Of a stretch of DNA of 64,000 nucleotides, positions 16,459-25,589 are shown piece after piece. The stretch is from Streptomyces ureilyticus. Lineage in GTDB: Bacteria; Actinomycetota; Actinomycetes; Streptomycetales; Streptomycetaceae. Position 1 is the stretch's first letter. Each line of letters opens with the position of its first letter. A program made the translations under genes and the position numbers. The notes beneath the pieces are model-generated. The model saw nothing but the letters and a program-made list of their open reading frames with translations. It was not told the DNA's origin and searched no databases. The stretch spans positions 19,831-83,830 of the forward strand of contig NZ_JAAKZX010000017.1 in the NCBI RefSeq assembly GCF_011045025.1, written 5' to 3'.

Positions 16459-17373
16459 ATGTCGCAAGGAGTGGTCGACGGCCGCGTCGTGGTCGTCACC
16501 GGTGCCGGCAACGGGATCGGCCGGGCACATGCCCTGGCGTTCGCCGCGCAGGGCGCGAAGGTCGTGGTCAACGACCTGGGCGGCTCGCGCGACGGCGCAG
16601 GCGCCTCGGCCGGCCCCGCCCAGACCGTGGTGGACGAGATCACCGCGGCCGGCGGCGAGGCGGTGGCCAACACCGACGACATCTCGTCCTGGGACGGTGC
16701 CGCGCACCTCGTCCAGCAGGCCGTCGACACCTTCGGCGGCCTGGACGTACTGGTCAACAACGCGGGCATCCTCCGCGACCGGATGATCGTGTCGATGACC
16801 GAACAGGACTGGGACAGCGTGCTCGCCGTCCACCTCAAGGGCAGCTTCGCCACCCTGCACCACGCGGCGGCGTACTGGCGCGAGCGCGCCAAGGCCGGGC
16901 AGCAGAACGACGCCCGCGTCATCAACACGACGTCGCCGTCCGGCATCTTCGGCAACCCCGGCCAGTCGAACTACGGCTCGGCGAAAGCGGGTCTCGCCAG
17001 CCTCACGATCATCGCCGCCGCCGAGCTCGCCCGGTACGGAGTGACGGTCAACGCCATCGCGCCGACCGCTCTCACTCGGCTGACCGAGGACATCGAGATG
17101 ATGAAACGGGCCGCCGAGACCCAGGACCTGACCCCGGAGGCCATCTCGCCCCTCGTGGTGTGGCTGGGCTCGGCCGCCTCCCGCGAGGTCACCGGCCGCG
17201 TCTTCGGTGTCATGGGCAACCGCATCACCGTCCTGGAGGGCTGGGTCAACGGCCCCGGCGCGAGCGCCGAGTCCCGCTGGACTCCGGAGGAGCTGTCCTC
17301 CGTCGTCCCGAACCTCGTGGCCAAGGCGGCACCGAACGCCGACGCCCTGGGCAACCGCAACGGCACGGCGTGA
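16459..17373 (+). CDS. SDR-family oxidoreductase, (3R)-hydroxyacyl-CoA dehydrogenase type
   Basis: 304 residues of classical short-chain dehydrogenase. The cofactor motif VVVTGAGNGIGRAHALAF is near residues 11-28, followed by VNDLGGSRDGAG (Asp after strand 2 favours NAD+), NNAGILRDRM, NTTSPSGIFGNPGQSNYGSA (Ser) and Y-G-S-A-K. The C-terminal extension after residue 200 is as in the MFE-2-like hydroxyacyl-CoA dehydrogenases, which oxidise a 3-hydroxyacyl-CoA to the 3-oxo form. AGGAG at 16449 supports ATG 16459. It resembles the SDR at 24634-25545, suggesting paralogous steps. Confidence 0.9.
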   Translation: MSQGVVDGRVVVVTGAGNGIGRAHALAFAAQGAKVVVNDLGGSRDGAGASAGPAQTVVDEITAAGGEAVANTDDISSWDGAAHLVQQAVDTFGGLDVLVNNAGILRDRMIVSMTEQDWDSVLAVHLKGSFATLHHAAAYWRERAKAGQQNDARVINTTSPSGIFGNPGQSNYGSAKAGLASLTIIAAAELARYGVTVNAIAPTALTRLTEDIEMMKRAAETQDLTPEAISPLVVWLGSAASREVTGRVFGVMGNRITVLEGWVNGPGASAESRWTPEELSSVVPNLVAKAAPNADALGNRNGTA

Positions 17374-17879
17374 TGGGGCGCGACATGATGCAGCAAAAGC
17401 CTGTAGCCGACGGCCTGTTCACCTGGCCCCCCACCGCACAGCCCCGGCTCATCGGCACCGAGTGCACGGCCTGCGGACTGGTCAGCTTCCCCACCGAGAC
17501 GCACTGCGTACGCTGCGGCAGCCCGGACGCCAAGGAGCGGCTCCTGGCCGACAGCGGCACGCTGTGGACCTTCAGCACCCAGGGCTTTCGCCCACCCTCA
17601 CCGCCGTACGACGGATCCGACACGGCCGCCACTTTCGAGCCGTACGCCGTCGGCTACGTCGAACTCCCCGGCGAGGTCCTGGTCGAGGCCCGGCTCACCG
17701 AACCCGACCCGGAGAAGCTGACCATCGGGCAGCGGATGCGGCTCACGCTCGTGCCCTACACCGTGGACGCCGACGGCACCGAGGTCCTGACCTTCGCGTT
17801 CACCCCGGCCGACGAGCCGAACGAGCCCGTAGAGGCCAACGAGCCCGGCCAGCCCATCGCGCCCGAGGAGCAGTCATGA
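17373..17879 (+). CDS. DUF35 zinc-ribbon/OB-fold protein, thiolase partner
   Basis: 168 residues. An N-terminal rubredoxin-like zinc ribbon C-x2-C...C-x2-C (ECTACGLVSF, HCVRCGSP) is followed by an OB-fold (GTLWTFSTQGF, YAVGYVELPGEVLVEARL). Such proteins bind acyl-CoA and form complexes with thiolase-like enzymes; the ChsH2 DUF35 domain with Ltp2 is the studied case. ATG 17373 overlaps the SDR stop and ATG 17385 is possible. It overlaps the thiolase-like gene start by ATGA, so the two chains are made in equal amounts. Confidence 0.9.
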   Translation: MGRDMMQQKPVADGLFTWPPTAQPRLIGTECTACGLVSFPTETHCVRCGSPDAKERLLADSGTLWTFSTQGFRPPSPPYDGSDTAATFEPYAVGYVELPGEVLVEARLTEPDPEKLTIGQRMRLTLVPYTVDADGTEVLTFAFTPADEPNEPVEANEPGQPIAPEEQS

Positions 17880-19027
17880 CGGAAGCGGTCATCATCGGAA
17901 CGGGACTGCACCCCTTCGGCCGCTTCCCGGGCAAGCCCGCGATGGACATGGGCGCGGACGCCGTACGCATGGCGCTCACCGACGCGGGCGTCAACTGGCC
18001 CCAGATCCAGGCCGGTTACGTCGGCAGCTTCGAGGTCGCCAACCCGGACGCGATCGTCGGCCGCCTCGGCCTGACCGGCGTACCCCTGCGCGGCGTCTTC
18101 AACGGCTGCGCCACGGCCGGTACGGCGGTGGCCATGGCCGCCCGCGCCATCGAGACCGGCGAGCACGACCTGACCATCGCCATCGGCATGGACAAGCACC
18201 CGCGCGGCGCCTTCGCCGCCGACCCGTCCGTCGCCGGAATCCCCTCCTGGTACGGGCAGACCGGGCTCTTCCTCACCACCCACTTCTTCGGCATGAAGAT
18301 CAACCGCTATATGCACGACCACGGCATCTCCCACGAGACGCTCGCACGGGTGGCGGCCAAGAACTTCGGCAACGCCGCCGGTAACGAGAAGGCCTGGCGA
18401 CGTACGCCGCTCACCGTCGAGGAAATCCTCGCCTCACCGGTCCTCAACTACCCGCTGCGGCAGTTCATGTACTGCGGACCCGACGAGGGCGCCGCCGCCG
18501 TCGTCATGTGCCGGGCCGACCAGGCCCACAAATACACCACCTCGACGCCGATACGGGTCCGGGCCACCGCCCTGCGCAGCCGCCGCTTCGGCGCCTTCGA
18601 GGTGCAGAGTCCGTCCGTGCCGGTGGGGGAGCCGGTGGCGAGTCCGACCGTGGACGCTTCCCGGGCCGCGTACGAGCAGGCGGGCATCGGGCCCGAGGAC
18701 GTCGACATCGCCCAACTCCAGGACACCGACGCCGGATCCGAGATCATCCACATGGCCGAGAACGGGCTCTGCAAGGACGGCGAGCAGGAACGCCTCATCG
18801 CCGAGGGCGCCACCGAGATCGGTGGCCGGCTCCCCGTCAACACCGACGGCGGACTGCTCGGCAACGGCGAGCCCATCGGCGCGTCCGGACTGCGCCAGAT
18901 CCACGAGATCGTGCTCCAGTTGCGCGGCGCCGCAGGGACCCGGCAGATCCCCGGCACGCCCCGCGTCGGCTATACCCACCTGTACGGCGCGCCCGGCGTG
19001 TCGGCGGTGACCATCCTGTCCACCTGA
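17876..19027 (+). CDS. thiolase-like acyltransferase/lipid-transfer-type protein
   Basis: 383 residues of the SCP2/Ltp-type thiolase family. The nucleophile position is kept (GVFNGCATAGTAVAM, Cys about 78), but the C-terminal GHPxGATG motif reads GNGEPIGASG, with His replaced by Glu. QDTDAGSEIIHMAENG supplies another conserved His. It acts with the DUF35 protein encoded just upstream, probably cleaving a 3-oxoacyl-CoA or a 3-hydroxyacyl-CoA (retro-Claisen or retro-aldol). The Cys favours thiolytic chemistry. Compare the Cys-less paralogue at 32801. Confidence 0.85.
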   Translation: MTEAVIIGTGLHPFGRFPGKPAMDMGADAVRMALTDAGVNWPQIQAGYVGSFEVANPDAIVGRLGLTGVPLRGVFNGCATAGTAVAMAARAIETGEHDLTIAIGMDKHPRGAFAADPSVAGIPSWYGQTGLFLTTHFFGMKINRYMHDHGISHETLARVAAKNFGNAAGNEKAWRRTPLTVEEILASPVLNYPLRQFMYCGPDEGAAAVVMCRADQAHKYTTSTPIRVRATALRSRRFGAFEVQSPSVPVGEPVASPTVDASRAAYEQAGIGPEDVDIAQLQDTDAGSEIIHMAENGLCKDGEQERLIAEGATEIGGRLPVNTDGGLLGNGEPIGASGLRQIHEIVLQLRGAAGTRQIPGTPRVGYTHLYGAPGVSAVTILST

Positions 19028-19041
19028 CCGCGGAGCCCCAA

Positions 19042-20286
19042 ATGGAACACGACATGCAGGCCTTCGCCGCCGAGGTACGCCGCTTCCTGGACGCCCACGT
19101 GGCGAAGGCCCCCGACCGCACCGCCTTCACCTGGGGCGAGGGCGACGACTCGATGGCGTACTTCAGCTCCCTCCCGCCCGAGGAGGAGCGCGAGCAGGTG
19201 CGGCGGGCGCGGGAGTGGCAGCGGATCCGTTACGAGAACGGCTTCGGCTGGATCACCGGCCCGCCCGAGTACGGCGGACGCGGACTCACCCCCGTACACG
19301 ATCTCCTCTACGACGCGATCGAGTCCGAGTACGACGTCGCCGACACCGGCACGCTCAGCGTGATCGGCCTGGGCATGATCGGCCCGACGATCCTCGCCCA
19401 CGCCCCGCAGCCGCTGAAGGACCACTGGCTGCCCGCGATGTACCGCGGGGACGCCATCGCCTGCCAGCTGTTCAGCGAGCCCGGCGCCGGCTCCGACCTG
19501 GCGAGCGTGACGACCCGCGCCGTACGCGACGGCGAGGACTGGGTGCTGAACGGTCAGAAGGTGTGGACCTCGGTCGCCCAGCACAGCCAGATCGGCCTCG
19601 CGCTCACGCGCACGAATCCGGACGCGCCCAAGCACCGCGGCATCACCGCCTTCCTCGTACCCATGGACACGCCCGGCGTGGAGGTCCGCCCGCTGCGGCA
19701 GATGACCGGCGGCGCGGACTTCAACGAGGTGTTCCTCACCGACGTCCGCATCCCCGACGACCACCGTCTCGGCGAGGTCGACGGCGGCTGGACCGTCGCC
19801 CTGACGACCCTGATGAACGAGCGCGCCACGGTCGGCAGCGAGGGCGCCGGACCGGTGGCCGCCGCCCTGTCGCCCGACCGGCTCTCCGCGCTGATGCGCG
19901 CCACCTGGACCTGGGACGACCGGGCCCTGCGCGGCCGGCTCGCCGAACTGCTCGTCGACGTCCTCGCCACCGAACACCTCAACGCCCGCGCTCTGCGCAA
20001 GCTGCACGCGGGCGTCGCCCCCGGCCCCGAGATGTCCGTGTCCAAGCTGCTCTACGGCCAGAACCTCACCAAGGCCGCGCACTTCGTCTCCGACGTCCTC
20101 GGCCCGCGCGCCATCGCCGACACCGGTCAGTGGGGCACGTACGCCTGGACCGAACTCCTCCTGGCCACCCCGGCGTTGAGGATCCTCGGCGGCACCGAGG
20201 AGATCATGAAGAACATCCTCGCGGAACGCGTCCTCGGCCTGCCGAAGGAACCGGTGACGACCGCTGCCAAGGAGGTACGTCATTGA
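19042..20286 (+). CDS. acyl-CoA dehydrogenase, alpha-type subunit
   Basis: 414 residues. The FAD/substrate motif QLFSEPGAGSDLASVTTRA and NGQKVWTSVAQHS are clear. Near the C-terminus, where short-chain enzymes have YEGT, this protein reads ILGGTEEIMKN, so the base must come from the alternative position (Glu in TLMNERATVG). This pattern occurs in alpha subunits of heteromeric steroid-type dehydrogenases (ChsE1-ChsE2 class). The probable partner is the next gene, 20531-21664. The reading frame ends exactly at the edge of an IS-end remnant, which may supply the TGA stop. Confidence 0.9.
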   Translation: MEHDMQAFAAEVRRFLDAHVAKAPDRTAFTWGEGDDSMAYFSSLPPEEEREQVRRAREWQRIRYENGFGWITGPPEYGGRGLTPVHDLLYDAIESEYDVADTGTLSVIGLGMIGPTILAHAPQPLKDHWLPAMYRGDAIACQLFSEPGAGSDLASVTTRAVRDGEDWVLNGQKVWTSVAQHSQIGLALTRTNPDAPKHRGITAFLVPMDTPGVEVRPLRQMTGGADFNEVFLTDVRIPDDHRLGEVDGGWTVALTTLMNERATVGSEGAGPVAAALSPDRLSALMRATWTWDDRALRGRLAELLVDVLATEHLNARALRKLHAGVAPGPEMSVSKLLYGQNLTKAAHFVSDVLGPRAIADTGQWGTYAWTELLLATPALRILGGTEEIMKNILAERVLGLPKEPVTTAAKEVRH

Positions 20287-20475
20287 ATCCTCCCCCGGCT
20301 GAAGCAGGGGGATTCCTGGCTCACGCCGCCTGCGGGTCAGCGACCCGACAGGTCTTCCACGATCAACACCAGCCGGGTTGAAACCAGCCCGGGTTCGTAC
20401 AGCAAAGCCTGGAGGTGCATGTGCTGTCTTGGTTCTCGATCAGCACGGCGTACGCGCTTGGTTCTCGCAACACAC
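20284..20475 (-). mobile_element. IS200/IS605-family right-end remnant with possible omega-RNA
   Basis: A strong imperfect hairpin at 20285-20315 (arms GAATCCTCCCCC and CAGGGGGATTC) matches the subterminal hairpin typical of IS200/IS605 elements in streptomycetes. The roughly 160 bp that follow contain no gene but several GC-rich inverted stretches (for example around 20382-20396). On the minus strand this order resembles the 3' flank of a tnpB gene: scaffold RNA, then hairpin end. No transposase gene or left end is present. The outer boundary at about 20475 is approximate. It separates two co-operonic dehydrogenase genes. Confidence 0.5.
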
Positions 20476-20530
20476 CGCAGACAGCTTACCCGACCGCGCG
20501 GGCGGTCCGGGGCATCCTCGGAGGAATCAA

Positions 20531-21664
20531 GTGATCGCCGACGAGAGCGAACTGGACGAACTGCGGTCTGCTGTACGGGACTTCCTTGAGGCGAAGTCGC
20601 CCGAGGAAGCCGTCCGCAAGCTCATGGAGAGCGAGCCGCGTTACGACCCGGCCGTGTGGGCCCAGTTGACCGAGCAGCTGCGGCTGCCGGGCCTGGCGAT
20701 CCCCGAGGAGTACGGCGGTGACGGCTTCGGTCCCGTCGAACTCGGCGTCGTCCTGGAGGAGATGGGCCGCGCACTGCTGTGCGCACCGTTCTTCGCGACG
20801 GTCGTCCTGGCCGCCCAGGCCGTGCTGGCTTCGGGTGACGCCGAAGCCTGCGCGCGTCTTCTCCCCGGTATCGCCGCGGGAGCGACCACGGCCACGCTGG
20901 CCGTCGCCGAGAACAGCGGTTCCTGGGACCCGGCCCTGATCTCCGCGCGTGCGGTGCGCGACGGGGAGGGCGGAGTGGGCGGAGGGGGCGGCTGGAGACT
21001 GACCGGCCGCAAGGGCTTCGTCATCGACGGTACGACGGCCGACCTGGTCCTGGTCGTCGCCCGTACCGTCGGTGGTCCCTCGCTCTTCGCCGTCGACGGT
21101 CCAGCGCCCGGCCTGACCGCCGAGTCCATGGAGACGCTGGACGCCACCCGGGCGATGGCCCGGCTGACGCTGGACGCCGTCCCCGCGACGCTCATCGGCT
21201 CCGACGGTGCCGGCGGACGCATCATGGCCAAGGTCCTGGACTACGCCTCGGTCGCCCTCGCCGCCGAACAGTCCGGCGGCTCCCGCCGCTGCCTGGAAAC
21301 GGCGGCCGAATACGCCCGCACCCGCCACCAGTTCGGCCGGCCCATCGGCTCCTTCCAGGCCGTCAAGCACAAGTGCGCCGACATGCTGGTCCAGGTCGAA
21401 CTGGCCGAGGCCGCCTCCCGCGAGGCCGCCCGGCTGGCCGCCGAGGGCTCCCCGGACTACCCGGTCGCCGCAGGCGTGGCACATGTGGCCTGCTCACGGG
21501 CGTACATGTTCACGGCGATGGAGAACATCCAGGTCCACGGCGGCATCGGCTTCACCTGGGAGCATCCCGCCCATCTGTACTTCCGCCGCGCCAAGTCCTC
21601 CCAACTCCTGTTCGGGGGCCCGGCGGTGTACTCCGAGCGGCTGCTGGACCGGCTCGGTATCTGA
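20531..21664 (+). CDS. acyl-CoA dehydrogenase, beta-type subunit
   Basis: 377 residues. Typical of the FTWEHPAHLY subclass (QVHGGIGFTWEHPAHLYFRR), with VAENSGSWDPALI replacing the usual EPGAGSD loop and AAEQSGGSRRCLE on the catalytic helix. RLTGRKGFVIDG is the NGxK-equivalent. Such proteins pair with an alpha-type dehydrogenase to form an alpha2beta2 enzyme with split FAD and catalytic functions. The GTG at 20531 is chosen because GGAGGA lies 7 nt upstream; a longer frame starting inside the IS remnant is rejected. Last gene of the ligase operon. Confidence 0.88.
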   Translation: MIADESELDELRSAVRDFLEAKSPEEAVRKLMESEPRYDPAVWAQLTEQLRLPGLAIPEEYGGDGFGPVELGVVLEEMGRALLCAPFFATVVLAAQAVLASGDAEACARLLPGIAAGATTATLAVAENSGSWDPALISARAVRDGEGGVGGGGGWRLTGRKGFVIDGTTADLVLVVARTVGGPSLFAVDGPAPGLTAESMETLDATRAMARLTLDAVPATLIGSDGAGGRIMAKVLDYASVALAAEQSGGSRRCLETAAEYARTRHQFGRPIGSFQAVKHKCADMLVQVELAEAASREAARLAAEGSPDYPVAAGVAHVACSRAYMFTAMENIQVHGGIGFTWEHPAHLYFRRAKSSQLLFGGPAVYSERLLDRLGI

Positions 21665-21871
21665 CCGAACCGCTGCGCCGCCGCCAGGCCCTTGGGGCCA
21701 CTCGACGCGGGCCGACTTTATTCGGTTGCCGCTCCCCGTGTCCGCCCCTCACCATGGGCGAGACACCGGGAGCTGCCCGGTGCTCCACGAGAGGAGGCAC
21801 GACCGTGACTACGACTGTCCTCGGCCTGCCCGCAGACCGCCTCCCTCTCACTTCATGGAGCACCTCCAGCG

Positions 21872-22810
21872 ATGTCTCACGACGATCTCTCGCAGCACCT
21901 TCAACACCCGGCATTTCCTGACGACTTCAGCACCGACGCCTACCGCTATGTCCCGCCGTCGGACGACCTGGGCGACGTCGACGACCGGTTCGTCTTCGAC
22001 TTCCGTCCCTACGACGACCTCGAGGACGGCCAGCGCTGGTCGACCTGGCTCAGCGTCGAACCCCTCTGCCGAGGCCCCGAGCCGCTCCCGGACTGGGTGG
22101 TGACCTCGCAGGGCGCGATCGACACCGAGCTCGGCGTCCTCAAGACCGGCAAGGAGGCCGACGTCCACCTCGTCGAGCGCGCCGACCCGCTCGACCCCGC
22201 CGCCAGCGTGGTCATGGCGGCCAAGCGGTACCGCTCTGCCGAGCACCGGACCTTCCACCGCTCCGCGTCCTACACCGAGGGCCGCTCGATGAAGCGCTCA
22301 CGTGACGAGCGGGCCCTCAAGCGGAAGAGCACCTTCGGCCGACGGGTCGCGGCCGGCGAGTGGGCGGTGTCCGAGTGGGGTGCGCTGGTGCGGCTCTGGG
22401 ACCTCGGGCTGCCGGTTCCCTACCCGGTCCAGATCGACGGCACCGAGATCCTGATGGAGTGGATCACCGTCGTCGACGAGGACGGCGCCGTCGAGACCGC
22501 GCCCCGGCTCGCCCAGACTCGACCCTCACCCGAGCTGCTGGCAGCGTACTTCGAGCAACTCACCGATGCGCTCGCGACGATGGTGCAGAACGGCCTCGTG
22601 CACGGCGACCTCTCGGCGTACAACATCCTGGCGGCGGGCGAGCGACTGGTCATCATCGACCTGCCACAGATCGTCGACCTGGTCGGCAACCTCAACGGGA
22701 TGAACTTCCTCCAGCGCGACTGCGCCAACATCTGTGGCTGGTTCCGCTCACGGGGCCTCGATGTCGACGAGCACGCGCTGTTCGCGGAGCTGATGGCGCA
22801 CGCCTTCTAG
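21872..22810 (+). CDS. RIO-type serine protein kinase
   Basis: 312 residues. Kinase motifs of the RIO family are complete: nucleotide loop GVLKTGKEADVHLVERA, the lysine in VVMAAKRYRS, catalytic loop LVHGDLSAYNIL and metal-binding IIDLPQ in place of DFG. The flexible RIO loop is basic (RSMKRSRDERALKRKSTFG). Bacterial RIO kinases are widespread in actinobacteria, with few known substrates. The gene stands alone between two dehydrogenase genes and has no obvious catabolic role. ATG 21872 has only a weak Shine-Dalgarno, so the start is uncertain. Confidence 0.88.
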   Translation: MSHDDLSQHLQHPAFPDDFSTDAYRYVPPSDDLGDVDDRFVFDFRPYDDLEDGQRWSTWLSVEPLCRGPEPLPDWVVTSQGAIDTELGVLKTGKEADVHLVERADPLDPAASVVMAAKRYRSAEHRTFHRSASYTEGRSMKRSRDERALKRKSTFGRRVAAGEWAVSEWGALVRLWDLGLPVPYPVQIDGTEILMEWITVVDEDGAVETAPRLAQTRPSPELLAAYFEQLTDALATMVQNGLVHGDLSAYNILAAGERLVIIDLPQIVDLVGNLNGMNFLQRDCANICGWFRSRGLDVDEHALFAELMAHAF

Positions 22811-22933
22811 GACCGGGCCGGGGGAGGCGATTCCGCGCGGAGCGAGTACAGGATCGGCAGGTGGGAGTCTCCGAAGGGGAGCCGGTACAGGCCGTCTTCG
22901 CCCGCCGGGAATGACACATCTCGGTGGGCGGGT

Positions 22934-24091
22934 TCAGCCGCGGGCGGCCTCACCGAGCAGCGCCTTCGCGATAATGACCTGCTGGATCTGGCTGGTGCCC
23001 TCGTAGATGCGGAACAGCCGGGCGTCGCGGTAGAAGCGCTCCACGGCGACCCCGCGCATATAGCCCGCGCCGCCGTGGATCTGCACCGCGCGGTCCGCCA
23101 CCCGCCACACCATCTCACTGGCGAAGTACTTCGTGCAGGACGGGCCGATCTTGGTGTCCTCGCCCGAGTCGAAGCCCCGGGCCGCCTCCAGGACCGTGGC
23201 CCGCCCGGCGTAGTAGTCGGTCATCGAGTCGGCGATCAGGCCCTGGATGAGCTGGAAGGAACCGATGAGCTTTCCGGACTGCTTGCGGGTGCTCGCGTAT
23301 GCGACCGACTCGTCGACCAGGCGCTCGGCCATCCCGACCATCAGGGCCGAGATGTGCACCCGCCCGTGCGCGATACAGCCCATCGCAGTGGAGAAGCCCC
23401 GGTTCAAGCCGTCCTCGCCGCCGACCAGGGCTTCGGCCGGTACGCGTACGTCGTCGAAGAAGACGTCCGCTGTCCAGGCCCCGAGCTGACCCATCTTGTG
23501 GTCCTTGGGTGCCACGGTCAGGCCGGGCGTGCCCGCCGGGACCAGGAACGTGGAGATGCCGCGCGTGGGCGGGGCATCGGGGTCGGTGCGGGCGAAGACC
23601 ATGAAGACATCGGCGAGCGGCGCGTTGGTGATGTAGCGCTTGGCGCCGTTGATCACCCATTCATCGCCGTCGCGGTGCGCTCGCGTGGTCAGCGTCGACG
23701 GGTCCGATCCGGCATCGGGTTCAGTGAGGGCGAAGGACGCCAGCACGTCGCCGGAGGCGATCCGCGGCAGCCAGTGCGTCTTCTGCTCCTCGGTGCCGCC
23801 GACCATGAGGACATGCCCCGCGATGCCGTTGTTGGTGCCGAACATCGAGCGCAGGGATGGGGTCGTGTAGCCGAGCTCGAACATCAACTGGGCTTCCTCG
23901 TACGTCGACAGGCCGAGCCCGCCGTACTCCTCGGGCAGCGCGAAGCCGAAGAGTCCCATCTTCTTGGCCGCCTCGCGGATGTCCGCGGGCATCTCGTCCT
24001 TCTCGTCGATCTCCGCCTCGAGCGGCACGACGCGTTCCCGGACGAAACGCCGGACCTCGGACAGCACCGCGGAGAAGTCATCCGCGTCCAT
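22934..24091 (-). CDS. acyl-CoA dehydrogenase, classical homotetrameric type
   Basis: 385 residues with every hallmark of medium/short-chain dehydrogenases: FALTEPDAGSDPSTLTTRA, INGAKRYITNA, and the catalytic Glu in RIYEGTSQIQ near the C-terminus. GGAGYMRGVAVERFYRDARL precedes it. It introduces the alpha,beta-double bond in an acyl-CoA and passes electrons to ETF. It follows the DoxX gene by 15 bp on the minus strand and probably belongs to the operon starting at the SDR at 28334. Confidence 0.95.
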   Translation of the reverse strand: MDADDFSAVLSEVRRFVRERVVPLEAEIDEKDEMPADIREAAKKMGLFGFALPEEYGGLGLSTYEEAQLMFELGYTTPSLRSMFGTNNGIAGHVLMVGGTEEQKTHWLPRIASGDVLASFALTEPDAGSDPSTLTTRAHRDGDEWVINGAKRYITNAPLADVFMVFARTDPDAPPTRGISTFLVPAGTPGLTVAPKDHKMGQLGAWTADVFFDDVRVPAEALVGGEDGLNRGFSTAMGCIAHGRVHISALMVGMAERLVDESVAYASTRKQSGKLIGSFQLIQGLIADSMTDYYAGRATVLEAARGFDSGEDTKIGPSCTKYFASEMVWRVADRAVQIHGGAGYMRGVAVERFYRDARLFRIYEGTSQIQQVIIAKALLGEAARG

Positions 24092-24106
24092 GTCGCCTCC
24101 CTGGGC

Positions 24107-24637
24107 TCACTGCTCTGACTCGTCGGGATCATTGGGATCATCGGGATCCGGCCGGTAGCACACCGCGAGCAGCGCCGCCGCGCTCGCCGCGCCCACCGCG
24201 GCGGCGAGCAACGCGGGCCCCGCGCCTGCCCGTTGGCTTCGCAGCAGCCCGTCGACCGAGTACCGGCCGTTGCCGAGCGCGGCCAGCGCCACGGCAGCTC
24301 CGCCGACGACACCGACGTACTCCCAGCCGCCCTTGAAGACGAAGAAACCCTTGCCACGGTGGTCGGTTCGGGCCGCCACGGCCATCAGGCCGACGGCCGC
24401 CGCGGCCGGGAGCGGGTTCGCGGCGCCCAGAGTGAGGCCGACGCCCGCCGCCATCTCGGTGCCGGCCGCCATACGGGCGTGTACGGGGGCGGGTTCGAGC
24501 CCGAGCGATTTGAACCATCCCGTGGTGCCCTCGATACCACCCGGCCCCGCGACCTTGTTCCAGCCGTGCGCGAACAGCATCGGCCCGAGCGTCGCGCGCA
24601 GCAGCAACGCCGCGACGTCGCCGCTTCGCGCCTTCAC
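24107..24637 (-). CDS. DoxX-family membrane protein
   Basis: 176 residues with about four hydrophobic segments (ALLLRATLGPMLFAHGWNK, MAAGVGLTLGAANPLPAAA, a VGVVGGAAVALAALG stretch and a C-terminal AAAVGAASAAALLAV stretch) and an acidic tail. DoxX-type proteins are small quinone-related membrane proteins with no settled function; some are redox partners at the membrane. It overlaps the SDR stop by 4 bases and precedes the dehydrogenase gene, so it is translated with catabolic enzymes, perhaps at the electron-transfer end (inference). Confidence 0.8.
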   Translation of the reverse strand: MKARSGDVAALLLRATLGPMLFAHGWNKVAGPGGIEGTTGWFKSLGLEPAPVHARMAAGTEMAAGVGLTLGAANPLPAAAAVGLMAVAARTDHRGKGFFVFKGGWEYVGVVGGAAVALAALGNGRYSVDGLLRSQRAGAGPALLAAAVGAASAAALLAVCYRPDPDDPNDPDESEQ

Positions 24638-25545
24638 TGGCCCACTCCGGTGGCCCGGCCCGCGGGAGCGGCGCCGTACAACTGCGGTACGGCCTCGACG
24701 AGTTCCTCAGGAGTGAGCGCTTCGCCGGACCGGCTGGGGTGCACTCCGGTCACCGTCCAGCCCTGCAGGCGGTTGAGCCGATTGCCCTCGATGCGCAGCA
24801 CCTGGCCGGTCAGCCAGGACGCGGCGTCGGAGGCCAAGTACACGATCACACCCGAGGCGTTGGCCGGATCGCCCGGGTCGAAGCCGTCGACGGCCGTCTG
24901 CGGCTGGCCGACCGCCAGGCCCTCCGTCATCCGGGTGGTCGCGATCGGTGAGATGGCGTTCGCGGTGACGCCGTACCGTCGCATCTCCAGTGCGGTGACG
25001 ACCGTGAGACCGGCGATCCCGGCCTTCGCGGCGGCGTAGTTGGACTGGCCCTGGTTGCCGAACAGCCCAGTACCGGACGTTGTGTTGATGACGCGACCGG
25101 CGACGCGCTCGCCCCGCTTCGACGCCTCGCGCCAGTACGCGCACGCATGCCGCGTCAGCGCGAAGGTGCCCTTGAGATGGACGGCGATCACCGCGTCGAA
25201 CTCGGTCTCGCTCATCGAGAACAGCATGCGGTCGCGCACGATCCCCGCGTTGCTCACGACGATGTCCAGCCGCCCGAACTCCGCGACGGTGTCCGCCACC
25301 ATGGTCTCGGTCGCCGCCCAGTCGGTGACCGAGGCGTGGTTGGCCATCGCCCGGCCGCCGAGCTTGGTGATCTCGGCGACCACGTCGTCGGCGGGGGAGT
25401 CGCCGGTCTGTTCACCGTGTACGCCGGCACCGGGATCGTTCACCACCACGGCCGCCCCGGCCTCGGCGAGCGCCAGGCAGTGCGCGCGGCCGAGGCCCCG
25501 CCCGCCACCCGTCACGATCGCGACCTTGTCGTCGAGGATGCCCAC
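24634..25545 (-). CDS. SDR-family oxidoreductase, hydroxyacyl-CoA dehydrogenase type
   Basis: 303 residues, closely similar in layout to the protein at 16459-17373. VAIVTGGGRGLGRAHCLAL and VNDPGAGVHG are at the N-terminus, SNAGIVRDRMLFSM follows, then NTTSGTGLFGNQGQSNYAAA with Y-A-A-A-K. The C-terminal segment includes TGQVLRIEGNRLNRLQGW. Likely role: NAD+-dependent oxidation of a 3-hydroxyacyl-CoA. Two such paralogues in one cluster suggest two rounds of beta-oxidation with different chain shapes. Confidence 0.9.
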   Translation of the reverse strand: MGILDDKVAIVTGGGRGLGRAHCLALAEAGAAVVVNDPGAGVHGEQTGDSPADDVVAEITKLGGRAMANHASVTDWAATETMVADTVAEFGRLDIVVSNAGIVRDRMLFSMSETEFDAVIAVHLKGTFALTRHACAYWREASKRGERVAGRVINTTSGTGLFGNQGQSNYAAAKAGIAGLTVVTALEMRRYGVTANAISPIATTRMTEGLAVGQPQTAVDGFDPGDPANASGVIVYLASDAASWLTGQVLRIEGNRLNRLQGWTVTGVHPSRSGEALTPEELVEAVPQLYGAAPAGRATGVGQ

Positions 25546-25589
25546 GCCGTACCTCCGGATCAGTTGAATCAGCTTGCTTGTCAGCTCAG

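Noticed and set aside
21687..21699. Short GGCCC-TTG-GGGCC hairpin after the beta-type dehydrogenase gene
   Set aside because: A stem of 5 bp is common by chance in this GC-rich DNA and no T-run follows.
22811..22933. Minus-strand peptide-like stretch (GEDGLYRLPFGDSHLPILY) between the RIO kinase and dehydrogenase genes
   Set aside because: Its composition looks protein-like, but it has no start of its own, is only about 40 codons long and matches no family I recognise; possibly a gene-end relic.
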